DNA of 58,592 bases from Seohaeicola zhoushanensis (GTDB lineage Bacteria > Pseudomonadota > Alphaproteobacteria > Rhodobacterales > Rhodobacteraceae): positions 73,398-131,989 of the forward strand of contig NZ_BNCJ01000012.1 of the NCBI RefSeq assembly GCF_014656415.1, given 5' to 3'. Position 1 is the first letter of the stretch, and each line of letters opens with the position of its first letter. Made by a program: the position numbers and the translations under genes. This document shows positions 17,883-26,790 of this stretch, piece after piece. A model generated the notes under the pieces. It saw only the letters and a program-made list of their open reading frames with translations, made no database searches and was not told where the DNA came from.

Positions 17883-18362
17883 ATGACCCAGCGGCTCGAC
17901 TATTACGGCAAGGCGCCGGACGCGGCGAAGAAATACCTGGCCTTCAGCCAGGCGGTGCACGGTGGCGAACTCGATGACATCCTGCGCGAACTGGTGAACC
18001 TGCGCGCCTCCCAGATGAATGGCTGCGCCTTCTGCACCGACATGCATGTCAAGGGCGCCCGGCTGGCGGGGGAGCGTGAACTGCGCCTGCATCACGTCGC
18101 GGTCTGGCGCGAATCGCCGCTGTTCGACGAACGGGAACGCGCCGCGCTGGAATGGACCGAGGCGCTGACCCGGCTGTCGCTCGAAGGCGTGTCGCAAGCT
18201 CTGTTCGAGCGGATGCGCGGCATCCTCGGCGAGGCGCTGCTGGCGCAGCTCACCTTCGCGGTGGTGGCCATCAACGGTTGGAACCGGGTTGTCGCGGCCT
18301 TCACCCCGGTGCCGGGTTCCTCGGACGCGCTGCTCGGGCTGGACAAGGCGGGCCTGTCCTGA
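17883..18362 (+). CDS. AhpD/carboxymuconolactone decarboxylase-family peroxidase-like protein
   Basis: 159 residues from the ATG preceded by TTGGAGTGGAGCG; an upstream in-frame ATG at 17859 lies inside the operator. The protein is all-helical, with the redox motif CAFC (near residue 48) in RASQMNGCAFCTDMHVKGAR, as in AhpD-type alkylhydroperoxidases that use a CxxC thiol pair. It probably reduces peroxides or acts in thiol redox. The stop overlaps the rrf2 ATG (TGATG), so the enzyme and its regulator are cotranslated. Confidence 0.88.
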   Translation: MTQRLDYYGKAPDAAKKYLAFSQAVHGGELDDILRELVNLRASQMNGCAFCTDMHVKGARLAGERELRLHHVAVWRESPLFDERERAALEWTEALTRLSLEGVSQALFERMRGILGEALLAQLTFAVVAINGWNRVVAAFTPVPGSSDALLGLDKAGLS

Positions 18363-18853
18363 TGCAGCTGCGCAACCAGGTCGAATGGGTGCTGCATTGC
18401 TGCGCCATCCTGGCAATGCTGCCCGAAGGCGCGCGGCTTTCGACACGGGCGCTGGCCGAGTTCCACGGGGTGCCGAAAGAGTATCTCTCCAAGGCGTTGC
18501 AGAGCCTCGCGCAGGTGGGGATTGTCGAGGGCTCGCTTGGGCCGGCAGGCGGTTATCGGCTCGCCCGGCCGGCCTCGGCTATCAGCTTTCTCGACATCGT
18601 CGAGGCGGTGGAGGGCGGCGGACGCAGCTTTGCCTGCACCGAGATCCGCTGCAACGCGCCCTGCCATCCGCCAGGCTTCCGCCCCGAGGGGCCGTGCCAG
18701 GTGGCGCGCATCATGTGGCGGGCGGATGACGCCTGGCGGCGCGAACTGGCGGCGCAGTCGCTTTCCGCCCTTGCGGATCAACTGGGACGCGAGTTGCCGG
18801 CGGATTTGCAGAGCAGAACCGCCGGCTGGCTGAAGAAGCGGATTTCCAGTTGA
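18362..18853 (+). CDS. Rrf2-family transcription regulator
   Basis: 163 residues. The N-terminal winged helix ([45 protein letters not shown], residues 29-73) is typical of Rrf2. A cysteine-rich segment follows ([22 protein letters not shown], near 91-112) with four cysteines, which in related proteins such as NsrR and IscR hold an iron-sulfur cluster or sense redox. It is expected to repress the operon through the palindromes at 17833-17870 and release it under oxidative or nitrosative stress. It ends 8 bases before the convergent PfpI-family gene. Confidence 0.88.
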   Translation: MQLRNQVEWVLHCCAILAMLPEGARLSTRALAEFHGVPKEYLSKALQSLAQVGIVEGSLGPAGGYRLARPASAISFLDIVEAVEGGGRSFACTEIRCNAPCHPPGFRPEGPCQVARIMWRADDAWRRELAAQSLSALADQLGRELPADLQSRTAGWLKKRISS

Positions 18854-18860
18854 AGCAGGA

Positions 18861-19421
18861 TCAGGCCGCGCGGCGCTCGTGGCGGCCTTCGGCGATCTCC
18901 TCGACGAGCTTGGCGCAGAAGGCCGGCAGGTCGTTCGGGTTGCGGCTGGTGACAAGGCCCTGGTCGGTCACCACTTCGCTGTCCTCCCAATGGGCGCCGG
19001 CGTTGCGCATGTCGGTGCGGATCGACTTGTAGGAGGTGAGGTGCCGGCCCTCGGCGATACCCGCCTCGGCCAGCAGCCAGGGGGCGTGGCAGATGGCGCC
19101 AACCGGCTTGCCCGCCTGCCAGAAGGCGCGGATCAGCGACAGGGCGTCCTCGTTGACGCGCAGCAGGTCGGGGTTGATCTGCCCGCCCGGCAGGACGAGG
19201 CCGTCGTAGTCGGTTGCCGAAACTTCGGACAAGGCGCGGTCGACCGGGATGGCCCGGCCCCAGTCCTTGTTGTCCCAGCCCCGGATCTGGCCGGATTCGG
19301 GCGAGACGACGTGGACCTCGGCCCCTGCCTCGGCCAGGGCTTTCAGCGGGTGTTCCAGTTCGGACTGTTCGAAGCCGTTGGTGGCGAGAATGGCGATCTT
19401 CTTTCCGTCGATACGGGGCAT
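18861..19421 (-). CDS. PfpI/DJ-1-family protein (type 1 glutamine amidotransferase-like)
   Basis: 186 residues. It has [22 protein letters not shown] at the N-terminus, the acidic residue in FEQSE, and the nucleophile elbow [10 protein letters not shown] with the reactive cysteine near residue 115. Family members include the Pyrococcus protease PfpI, deglycases and stress chaperones; the activity here cannot be chosen from sequence. GGAAAGGAG lies before the ATG. It is divergent from purD. Confidence 0.88.
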   Translation of the reverse strand: MPRIDGKKIAILATNGFEQSELEHPLKALAEAGAEVHVVSPESGQIRGWDNKDWGRAIPVDRALSEVSATDYDGLVLPGGQINPDLLRVNEDALSLIRAFWQAGKPVGAICHAPWLLAEAGIAEGRHLTSYKSIRTDMRNAGAHWEDSEVVTDQGLVTSRNPNDLPAFCAKLVEEIAEGRHERRAA

Positions 19422-19559
19422 GGTGCGCTCCTTTCCGGTGTGTCTCTGTTCGAGCAGGTCAACGTGTGGTGGCCCGAGGGGTTCCGCGACACCGGGGGTT
19501 CTTGCCTATCGCCGCCCTCCCCCCTAAGCAGGCGCCAGGAACGGCAAGGGGTCAGGCGC

Positions 19560-20822
19560 ATGAACATCCTCATTCTCGGCGGCGGCGGGCGCGAACATGC
19601 GCTGGCCTGGGCAGTGATGCAGAACCCGAAATGCGACAAGCTGATCGTCGCACCGGGCAACGCCGGGATCGCGCGCATCGCGCAATGCGCCCAGCTCGAC
19701 ATTCTCGACCCGACGGCGGTGACCGAATTCGCCGAGGACAACTCCATCGACTTCGTGATCGTCGGCCCCGAGGCGCCGCTGGCCGCCGGCATCTCGGACC
19801 GGCTGCGCGAGGCCGGTTTCCTGGTTTTCGGCCCTTCGGCGGCGGCGGCGCAGCTTGAGGCCTCGAAGCGGTTCACAAAGGAAATCTGCGACGCGGCCGG
19901 CGCACCGACAGCGGCCTGGGCGCGCTTTTCCGAGGCTGGGGCGGCAAAGGACTATGTCCGCGCGCAGGGTGCGCCGATTGTCGTGAAGGCCGACGGTCTG
20001 GCCGCCGGCAAGGGCGTCATCGTGGCGATGACCGAAGCCGAGGCGCTGGACGGTATCGACGAGATTTTTGGCGGCGCCTTCGGCGCGGCCGGGGCCGAGG
20101 TGGTGATCGAGGAGTTCATGGAGGGCGAGGAGGCCAGCTTCTTCGTGCTCTGCGACGGCGAGACGGTGCTGCCGATCGGTACGGCGCAGGACCACAAGCG
20201 GGTTGGCGATGGCGATACCGGTCCGAACACCGGCGGCATGGGCGCCTATTCGCCCGCGCCGGTGCTGACCGACGAGATCGCGGCCAAGGCGCTCGACGAG
20301 ATCGTGCGCCCGACCATGGCCGAGATGGCGCGGCGCGGGATGCCCTACCAGGGCGTGCTCTATGCCGGGCTGATGATCAAGGACGGCCAGCCCCGGCTGG
20401 TGGAATACAACGTGCGCTTCGGTGATCCCGAGTGCCAGGTGCTGATGATGCGGCTTGGCGCCCAGGCGATGGATCTGATGCACGCGGTGGCCGAGGGGCG
20501 GCTCGACACCATGCGGGTCAACTGGGCCGACGATCATGCGCTCACCGTGGTGATGGCGGCGCAGGGTTATCCCGGCGCCTACCGGAAGGGCAGCGTGATC
20601 GGCGGGCTCGACAGCCTGCCCGAGGACAGCTTCCAGATGTGCTTCCACGCCGGCACCGCCGAGAAGGACGGGCAGGTCATCGCCACCGGCGGCCGTGTGC
20701 TGAACCTGACCGCGCGCGGCGCCACGCTGGCCGAGGCCCATGCCGCCGCCTATGCCATGGTCGACGCGCTCGACTGGCCCGAGGGCTTCTGCCGCCGTGA
20801 CATCGGCTGGCGGGCGCTGTGA
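19560..20822 (+). CDS. purD: Phosphoribosylamine-glycine ligase
   Basis: 420 residues, full length. It joins glycine to phosphoribosylamine with ATP in purine synthesis. It begins [17 protein letters not shown] and shows the ATP-grasp core: [54 protein letters not shown] and [11 protein letters not shown], all diagnostic of PurD. The reading frame is open far upstream of this ATG, but only this start gives the family N-terminus. Confidence 0.96.
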   Translation: MNILILGGGGREHALAWAVMQNPKCDKLIVAPGNAGIARIAQCAQLDILDPTAVTEFAEDNSIDFVIVGPEAPLAAGISDRLREAGFLVFGPSAAAAQLEASKRFTKEICDAAGAPTAAWARFSEAGAAKDYVRAQGAPIVVKADGLAAGKGVIVAMTEAEALDGIDEIFGGAFGAAGAEVVIEEFMEGEEASFFVLCDGETVLPIGTAQDHKRVGDGDTGPNTGGMGAYSPAPVLTDEIAAKALDEIVRPTMAEMARRGMPYQGVLYAGLMIKDGQPRLVEYNVRFGDPECQVLMMRLGAQAMDLMHAVAEGRLDTMRVNWADDHALTVVMAAQGYPGAYRKGSVIGGLDSLPEDSFQMCFHAGTAEKDGQVIATGGRVLNLTARGATLAEAHAAAYAMVDALDWPEGFCRRDIGWRAL

Positions 20823-20875
20823 GGTAATCTGAGGAATTTGCTTGCTTTTCCAGGCCGTCCGGATTTCCTGGCGGC

Positions 20876-21799
20876 ATGGTTAAACTGGTTCTTCTGCACA
20901 AGGCCGACTCGATTTACGAGGATGAACCGGACCGGGTCTACGACTTTCCCCGGTCCTATCTGAAGGCCGTCAACGAAGCGGTTGGTGACTGGATCGTCTA
21001 TTACGAACCGGTGAAAGCCGGGCCGCGCGGCTATTTCGCGGTCGCCAAGATCGCGCAGGTGATCCCGAAACCCGGAGCCGAGGGGCGCTTTCTCGCGCTG
21101 ATCGCGCCGGGCAGCTACCTGCCCTTCGACAGCGATGTCCCGCGTCTGCTGAACGGGCGGCCGCTGGAGCAGGCACTGACCGGACCGGACGGGTTGCCGC
21201 GATCGGGCGGCTCGGTGCAGCTGGCGGTGCGCCGCCTGCCCGAGGCCGAGTTCGCGCGCATCGTCAACCTTGGCCTGCCGCAGGATCTCGAATGGCAGGA
21301 ACAGGTGCGCTACGACCCTGTGCCTGCTGGAATGCAGGAGGAGGCGCTGACCTTTGAGCGCCCCGTGCTGGAGCGGCTGACCCGCCGGCCATATCGCGAT
21401 GTCGCCTTCCGGCGGAAGGTGCGCGAGGCCTATGACTATCGCTGTGCCATGTCGGGTCTGCGGCTGCGGAACGGCGGTGGACGGCCCGAGGTGCAGGCGG
21501 CGCATATCCGCCCGGTCGAACGCGATGGCAGCGATTCGGTCCGCAACGGGCTGGCCCTGTCGGGGACCTTGCACTGGATGTTTGACCGCGGGCTGATCTC
21601 GGTGGCCGATGATTGCCGGACCATCCTCGTCTCGCACAACAAGGTGCCGGGCGACGTGGCGCACCGCTTGCTGCGCAGCGAGGGTACCCTGTTGCCGCCA
21701 CAGGACCCGCGCAACGCGCCGCACCCCGAGAACCTGCGCTGGCACCGCGAGCATGTCTTCGGACAGGTGATGCCCACGGATCCGGCGCCCTGGGAGTGA
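20876..21799 (+). CDS. HNH endonuclease with an N-terminal putative nucleic-acid reader domain
   Basis: 307 residues. The C-terminal part is an HNH_2-type nuclease: a cysteine in YDYRCAMSGL (Cys190), then AAHIRP (His210), SVRNGLALSGTLHWMFDRGLI (Asn224, His233), matching the catalytic HNH order. The N-terminal 100 residues (DSIYEDEPDR, YDFPRSYLKAVNEAVGDWIVYYEP, YFAVAKIAQVIP) are beta-rich and in character resemble small PUA/EVE-type domains that bind modified bases; that assignment is my inference. Such an architecture would fit a type IV-like, modification-dependent nuclease. The gene stands alone after purD, with no methylase next to it. Confidence 0.82.
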   Translation: MVKLVLLHKADSIYEDEPDRVYDFPRSYLKAVNEAVGDWIVYYEPVKAGPRGYFAVAKIAQVIPKPGAEGRFLALIAPGSYLPFDSDVPRLLNGRPLEQALTGPDGLPRSGGSVQLAVRRLPEAEFARIVNLGLPQDLEWQEQVRYDPVPAGMQEEALTFERPVLERLTRRPYRDVAFRRKVREAYDYRCAMSGLRLRNGGGRPEVQAAHIRPVERDGSDSVRNGLALSGTLHWMFDRGLISVADDCRTILVSHNKVPGDVAHRLLRSEGTLLPPQDPRNAPHPENLRWHREHVFGQVMPTDPAPWE

Positions 21800-21806
21800 G
21801 GCCCGC

Positions 21807-22648
21807 CTAGCGGCAGAGCAGCGCGGCCTCGAGGCTCTGGCTGCCGCGCAGGGCGGCGTGGTCGCGGGTTTCGAGCTGTCCGTCGCTCAGGGTCGTGACC
21901 TGGATGCGCCGCCAGGCGGGGTCGAGGGTCACGATCTCGGCCCGACCGTCGCAGTAGCGCACGCCGCCGGAGATGCTCTCGTCGCCGATGCGGTGGTTGG
22001 TATGGCCTTCGGCGCTGGCGACTTCGGTCAGGTGGCCGCCCTCGAACCGCCAGACCCGCAGGACCCGGGCGAGGTGCGGGCGGTCGACATAGGCAATCTC
22101 GATCCTGCCGTCGCTGTCGAGATCGTCTGCCCCGAGCGGGGCGAGCCAGCGATGTGGCTGGCCGATGGGGGGCGTTGCCGCGATCAGCCGGGCGCGGCGG
22201 TCGTAGATGGCGAGGCGGGCGCCCAGCCGCAGGTCGCTTTGCACCACGATGACCTCGGGCATCCCGTCACCGTCGAGATCGGCGATGCGGGGGGCGATGT
22301 CCTCGAAGACCTCGTCCTCGGGCAGCAGGGCCTCGGCGGGGCAGGTGGTCCGGTCGGACCCGGCCTGGGTGACGTGGATGGTGAGCAGGCGCATGTCCTG
22401 CAATCGGCCCATGATGTTATGGCCGTAGGCGTCGGTCGCTTCCGCGAAGCCGGCGTGGAACTCCATCCGGACACCCACCGGTGCCCAGTTCTCGTGCGCG
22501 AGATTGGGGGGCGGGTTGATGAAGGGGGCGACGGAGGATCGTCCCGGCAGACCGCCTGCCGGGAAACGGGCCTCGCAGGCGGGGGCAGCGGTCGCGGCCA
22601 TGAGGCCGAGCAGCGCGAGGCGGCAGAGACCTGCGCCCCGCCGCAGCA

Positions 22649-22649
<1 letters not shown>
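21807..22649 (-). CDS. Exported VCBS/FG-GAP repeat protein
   Basis: 280 residues with an N-terminal signal peptide (LCRLALLGLMAATAAPA). The middle holds two calcium-binding-like loops, IADLDGDGMPEVIVV (near 132) and DDLDSDGRIEIAYV (near 185), as in FG-GAP/VCBS beta-propeller proteins. Four or more cysteines suggest disulfides in the periplasm. The ATG overlaps the ferredoxin stop (TGATG), an unusual pairing of a periplasmic and a cytoplasmic protein. Function is unknown. Confidence 0.8.
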
Positions 22650-23044
<395 letters not shown>

Positions 23045-23079
23045 TTAGGCTGGGAGGCCGCTGGACAGTGCGGAGGCGT

Positions 23080-23094
23080 GTTCTATATTTGTTC
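23080..23094 (+). promoter_or_regulatory. LexA (SOS) box GTTC-N7-GTTC
   Basis: GTTCTATATTTGTTC is an exact match to the direct-repeat SOS box of alphaproteobacteria. It ends two bases before the ATG of the small OB-fold gene, so LexA bound here would block the start region; the site is also 108 bases from the divergent ferredoxin start. Confidence 0.8.
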
Positions 23095-23096
23095 TC

Positions 23097-23447
23097 ATGG
23101 AATCGCGCTCCGATCTGCCCCGCTGGCCGCGACCGCCGGCCTGCCTGCCCGCCGCCCGGCTTGCCGAGCCGCCCGAGGGCGCGCGGGTGGCGGTGGCGGG
23201 GCTGGTGATCCTGCGGCAGCGGCCGGGCACCGCCAAGGGGGTGATCTTCCTCACGCTGGAGGACGAGACCGGGGTGGTCAACGTCATCGTCTGGCGCAAG
23301 ATGTATGAACGGTTTCGCCGCGCGGTGATCGCCGGGCGGATGCTGCGGGTGACCGGCCGGGTGCAGCGGGCGCATGAGGTCACCCATGTGATCGCCGAGC
23401 AGGTCGAGGACATCTCGGCCATGCTCGACCTGCTGCTGGCGCGCTGA
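23097..23447 (+). CDS. Stand-alone OB-fold protein resembling the C-terminus of DnaE2
   Basis: 116 residues. From about residue 30 it reads like the last part of error-prone DNA polymerase DnaE2/ImuC: VAGLVILRQRPGTAKGVIF, LEDETGVVNVIVW, RMLRVTGRVQR, VTHVIAEQVEDIS. That segment is the OB-fold domain; all polymerase domains are absent. The C-terminus ends where DnaE2 ends. The first 25 residues have no clear relative. An exact SOS box abuts the ATG, leaving no room for a ribosome binding site, so the transcript may be leaderless. It is either the 3' remnant of a deleted SOS-regulated dnaE2 gene or a small protein kept under LexA control. Confidence 0.75.
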   Translation: MESRSDLPRWPRPPACLPAARLAEPPEGARVAVAGLVILRQRPGTAKGVIFLTLEDETGVVNVIVWRKMYERFRRAVIAGRMLRVTGRVQRAHEVTHVIAEQVEDISAMLDLLLAR

Positions 23448-23453
23448 GTCCCC

Positions 23454-23849
23454 TCAGGCCCCGACGTCCGGCCCGTAGCAGAGCATCTCGTCGCCCATGT
23501 CGCGCGCCTCGTAGAGCTCGGTTTCCTCGGGGTCGTTGACGTATTGCGCCACCAGGCCGCTGGCCGATTCGCGGAAGGTCCAGCATTGCGGCTCGCCGCT
23601 GTCCTCGTAGAGGAAGCAGATCTGCCCGGCCTGTTCGTACCAGATGCCGTCCTTGCACTTGCCATCGAGGAAGGACCAGACCACGCGCCGCCCCTCGAGG
23701 TAGCGTTCGACGCCATAGGCCTCGCCGCCGGCGCCGTAGTAGAGCGTCTTGCCGCGGGTATAGGCGTCAAAGGCCTCGGCGCTCAGCGTCGATTGCGCGA
23801 GCGCTGGCGAGGCCGTCAGGGCCAGCAGAATCGGGATCAGTCTCACCAT
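23454..23849 (-). CDS. Small exported protein of unknown function
   Basis: 131 residues from ATG 23849. It has a clear signal peptide (MVRLIPILLALTASPALAQ, cleavage after ALA). The mature part has four cysteines (KCKDGIW, ICFLYED, QCWTF, LCYGPD) and many aromatic residues, suggesting a small disulfide-bonded periplasmic domain. I recall similar sequences in Rhodobacterales but no function. Its first 83 bases overlap the end of the alkB-like gene on the same strand. Confidence 0.7.
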   Translation of the reverse strand: MVRLIPILLALTASPALAQSTLSAEAFDAYTRGKTLYYGAGGEAYGVERYLEGRRVVWSFLDGKCKDGIWYEQAGQICFLYEDSGEPQCWTFRESASGLVAQYVNDPEETELYEARDMGDEMLCYGPDVGA

Positions 23850-24903
23850 GGGGCAAGTCTGCCAGAATCGCCCCATCGCCGCCACTTATGGTTTGCGAAT
23901 GGTTAACCGGGCGCGGGGGCAGGGCGGTGAGCCGGCGGTCCATCACCCGCCGCCAGAGCGGCGGCACGGTGGCCAGCATCGCCATCGCCGGGATGCCCGC
24001 CGGCAGCATCGGCAGCGTCGGGTCGAGCCGCAAAGCGGGGAAGGGGCGGGCCGGGTTCAGGTGGTGGTCGGAATGGCGCGGTGCGTTCAGCATCATTGCG
24101 CCCGAGAACCAGGGCGCGGCGTTCCAGCTGTCGCCGGGGCCGACCGGCGCGGGGCTGCCGTCGGCGCGCAGCGCCCGGCGCAGGCCATAGTGCTGGACAT
24201 AATCGGCCATCAGCAGCTGGGTCTGGGCGTAGAGCGCGAGGAAGAGCAGCGCCAGAACGCCGCGAACCCCGCCGATCATCCAGGCAGCGGCCAGGGTCAG
24301 CAGGGCCCCGCCGAGATAGGCGGCATAGGGATGCAGCCCGCCGCGCCCGCGTCGCAGCCTGGTCTCGGCCCGCCAACCCTCGCGGAACGAACCGGCCCAG
24401 GCCCGCGCCCAGAAGCGGTAGAAGCCTTCGCCCGCCCGCGCCGAATTGGGGTCGGCGCCGGTGCCGACATTTGGGTGATGCACCCGCAGATGCGCCGAGA
24501 CGTGGTGGCCGAACAGCAGCGAGACATAGACCGCCGTGCCAAGCCGCACCCGCCAGCGATTGCGGGCATGGATCAGCTCATGCGCGTCCGAGTTCGAAAC
24601 CTGCCCAAAGAAGTTCCCCAGCGCCACCGCCAGCGCGAGCATCTGCCAGGGGCCGAGAGGGACCGCACCGGAGAGGGCGCGCAGGCCCAGGACCAGCAGA
24701 ACGAAATGCGCCAGTGCCACAGCCACCGCCAGCCCAGCGCCGCTTGTCTCGCGCGGCAGCAGGGCAACGCGTGTCAGCCGGTCAAGCAGTCTGACCAGAA
24801 GGGTCATGGCGAACAGTGCGACCCAGGCCCAGGCTCCGCCCAGCAGGCAGGCCAGCGCCAGCAGGGCGGCAGGGGTCAGGCTGGCCAGCGCATACCAGGC
24901 CAT
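23767..24903 (-). CDS. alkB: Alkane 1-monooxygenase (membrane di-iron fatty-acid-desaturase-like)
   Basis: 378 residues with about six hydrophobic helices. The three histidine boxes of AlkB are present: HELIH (near residue 108), HLRVHH (near 138) and NAPRHSDHH (near 275). Enzymes of this family hydroxylate the terminal carbon of alkanes or alkyl chains and need rubredoxin or ferredoxin. The last 60 residues (from VNHSQTISGG) are unlike the family and run over the start of the next gene, so the true end is a late stop after an extension. No rubredoxin gene is adjacent. Confidence 0.85.
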   Translation of the reverse strand: MAWYALASLTPAALLALACLLGGAWAWVALFAMTLLVRLLDRLTRVALLPRETSGAGLAVAVALAHFVLLVLGLRALSGAVPLGPWQMLALAVALGNFFGQVSNSDAHELIHARNRWRVRLGTAVYVSLLFGHHVSAHLRVHHPNVGTGADPNSARAGEGFYRFWARAWAGSFREGWRAETRLRRGRGGLHPYAAYLGGALLTLAAAWMIGGVRGVLALLFLALYAQTQLLMADYVQHYGLRRALRADGSPAPVGPGDSWNAAPWFSGAMMLNAPRHSDHHLNPARPFPALRLDPTLPMLPAGIPAMAMLATVPPLWRRVMDRRLTALPPRPVNHSQTISGGDGAILADLPHGETDPDSAGPDGLASARAIDAERRGL

Positions 24904-24962
24904 GCGGTCTCCTTCGGTGGCTGGGCCGAGTGTCGGACGCGGCGGGGGCGCTGTCCAGAGGC

Positions 24963-26714
24963 TCAGGCCTCGGCCGCGTCCTCGAGCCGCAGCTGCACCT
25001 GCGAGCGCCCGCCCCAGGTGTTGATCTCGAGCCGCCCGGCGACATGGAAACGCGCGCCGGCATGCTCCAGCAGCCGCGGCCCCAGGTCGGAATCGAAGGC
25101 GCCGAAGGCGATGGTGTCGAGCTTCTGCCCGCCGCCGTCATGCAGGACCAGCTTGAGGTGCTTCTCGCCAACCTTCTTGGCAAAGCTCACCCGCAGCTCG
25201 GGGAAGGCAAAGCGCGGGGCCGAGGCGCCGGCGCCATAGGGCCCGGCCTGTTCGACCTGGGCGACCAGTTCGGGCGTGGCGGCTCCGGGCATCAGGGCGC
25301 CGTCGATGCGCAGGTCGGCGGCGCCGCCGGTGCCTGCGCCCTGGCGCGCCAGCAGCTCCGAGAGCCGCTCCATCGCCGCCTCGATGCGGTCCTCGGCCAC
25401 CGTCAGCCCGGCCGCCATGCGGTGGCCGCCGCCCTTCAGCACCAGCCCTTCCGCCGCCAGCCGCTGGATCGCCGCGCCGAGGTCGACGCCGGCGACCGAG
25501 CGGCCCGAGCCCTTGCCGATGCCGTTCTCGACGCCGATCACCACCGCCGGGCGGTTCGCCGACTCCTTGAGCCGCGCCGCCACGATGCCGACGACGCCGG
25601 GGTGCCAGCCTTCGCCAGCCGCCCAGACCAGCGGCGCTTCAAGGCCGCGGTCCTCGGCCTGGGCCAGCGCGGACAGGCGCACCGCCTCCTCGATCTCGCG
25701 CCGCTCGGTGTTGAGCTGGTCGAGCCGCGCGGCCAGTCCCTGCGCTTCGGCCTCGGAGTCGGTGGCGAGCAGCCGCGCGCCGAGATCGGCCTTGCCGATC
25801 CGCCCGCCGGCATTGACGCGCGGGCCGAGCAGGAAGCCCAGGTGATAGGGGGTGGGCGCGGTGTCCATCCGCGAGACGTCGGCCAGCGCCACCAGGCCGG
25901 GGCGTTCGCGCCGGGCCATGACCGTCAGCCCCTGGCGCACCAGCGCGCGGTTGACCCCGATCAGCGGCGCGACATCCGCCACGGTGGCAAGCGCCACCAG
26001 GTCGAGGAGGGCCATCAGGTCGGGCCCGGTCGGCTGCCCCGCCACGCGCAGCTGGCGGCGCGCCTCGACCAGCATCAGGAAGACCACGCCGGCGGCGCAG
26101 AGGTGGCCGAGGTCGCCCTCCTCGTCCTGCCGGTTGGGGTTCACCACGGCTAGCGCCGGGGGCAGCGTCTCGCCGCCGAGGTGGTGGTCGAGCACGATCA
26201 CGTCGGCGCCCTTGGCGGCGGCGATCGGCTCGTGGCTCAGCGTCCCGCAGTCGACGCAGACGATCAGGTCATGGTTCGCCGCCAGCATCGACATCGCCTC
26301 GACATTGGGGCCATAGCCCTCGTCGATCCGGTCGGGGATGTAGAGCGTCGCGGTCAGTCCCATGCCGCGAAGCCAGACCAGCAGCAGCGCGGCCGAGCTG
26401 CCGCCGTCGACGTCGTAATCGGCGAATACCGCGATCCGCTCGCGCCGTTTCACCGCGGCGAGAAAGCGGCGCGCCGCCACCTCCATGTCGCGCAGGCGGC
26501 GCGGGTCGGGCAGCAGGTCGGCCAGCTTGGGGGTCAGGAAGGCCATCGCCTCGGCGGGCGGCACGCCGCGCCGGGCCAGCACCTGGCACAGCGGGCGGGG
26601 CAGGGCGGTGGCCTGGGCCATCGCCTCCGAGGCGCGCTCGATCTCGATGCCGGGGCCGACCCAGCGGCGCCCGGTCAGCGAGGCCGACACTCCCAGGAAA
26701 CCCGCCTCCATCAT
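24963..26714 (-). CDS. recJ: Single-strand-specific exonuclease RecJ
   Basis: 583 residues, standard length. RecJ degrades single-stranded DNA 5' to 3' in recombination and mismatch repair. DHH phosphoesterase motifs are visible: ADYDVDGGSSAALL (near 97), CVDCGTLSHEPI (near 152), VLDHHLGGE (near 173), then LGPRVNAGGRIGKADLG (near 293) and the DHHA1 motif GGGHRMAAGLTV (near 425). A C-terminal OB-like segment ends the protein. One of the dispersed repeats lies right before the start. Confidence 0.95.
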   Translation of the reverse strand: MMEAGFLGVSASLTGRRWVGPGIEIERASEAMAQATALPRPLCQVLARRGVPPAEAMAFLTPKLADLLPDPRRLRDMEVAARRFLAAVKRRERIAVFADYDVDGGSSAALLLVWLRGMGLTATLYIPDRIDEGYGPNVEAMSMLAANHDLIVCVDCGTLSHEPIAAAKGADVIVLDHHLGGETLPPALAVVNPNRQDEEGDLGHLCAAGVVFLMLVEARRQLRVAGQPTGPDLMALLDLVALATVADVAPLIGVNRALVRQGLTVMARRERPGLVALADVSRMDTAPTPYHLGFLLGPRVNAGGRIGKADLGARLLATDSEAEAQGLAARLDQLNTERREIEEAVRLSALAQAEDRGLEAPLVWAAGEGWHPGVVGIVAARLKESANRPAVVIGVENGIGKGSGRSVAGVDLGAAIQRLAAEGLVLKGGGHRMAAGLTVAEDRIEAAMERLSELLARQGAGTGGAADLRIDGALMPGAATPELVAQVEQAGPYGAGASAPRFAFPELRVSFAKKVGEKHLKLVLHDGGGQKLDTIAFGAFDSDLGPRLLEHAGARFHVAGRLEINTWGGRSQVQLRLEDAAEA

Positions 26715-26728
26715 GCCCTGCGCGCCTG

Positions 26729-26764
26729 CTGCTTCTTCTCTTGAAAAATACTCCCGCCGGAGGC
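26729..26764 (-). repeat. Dispersed intergenic repeat, copy 2
   Basis: On the minus strand it reads CCGGCGGGAGTATTTTTCAA followed by GAGAAGAAGCAG, between the glpX stop and the recJ start. It matches the element at 16228-16262 over about 30 positions. Confidence 0.55.
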
Positions 26765-26790
26765 GTCCCGAAGTCGCCGCCCGCGCGGCC

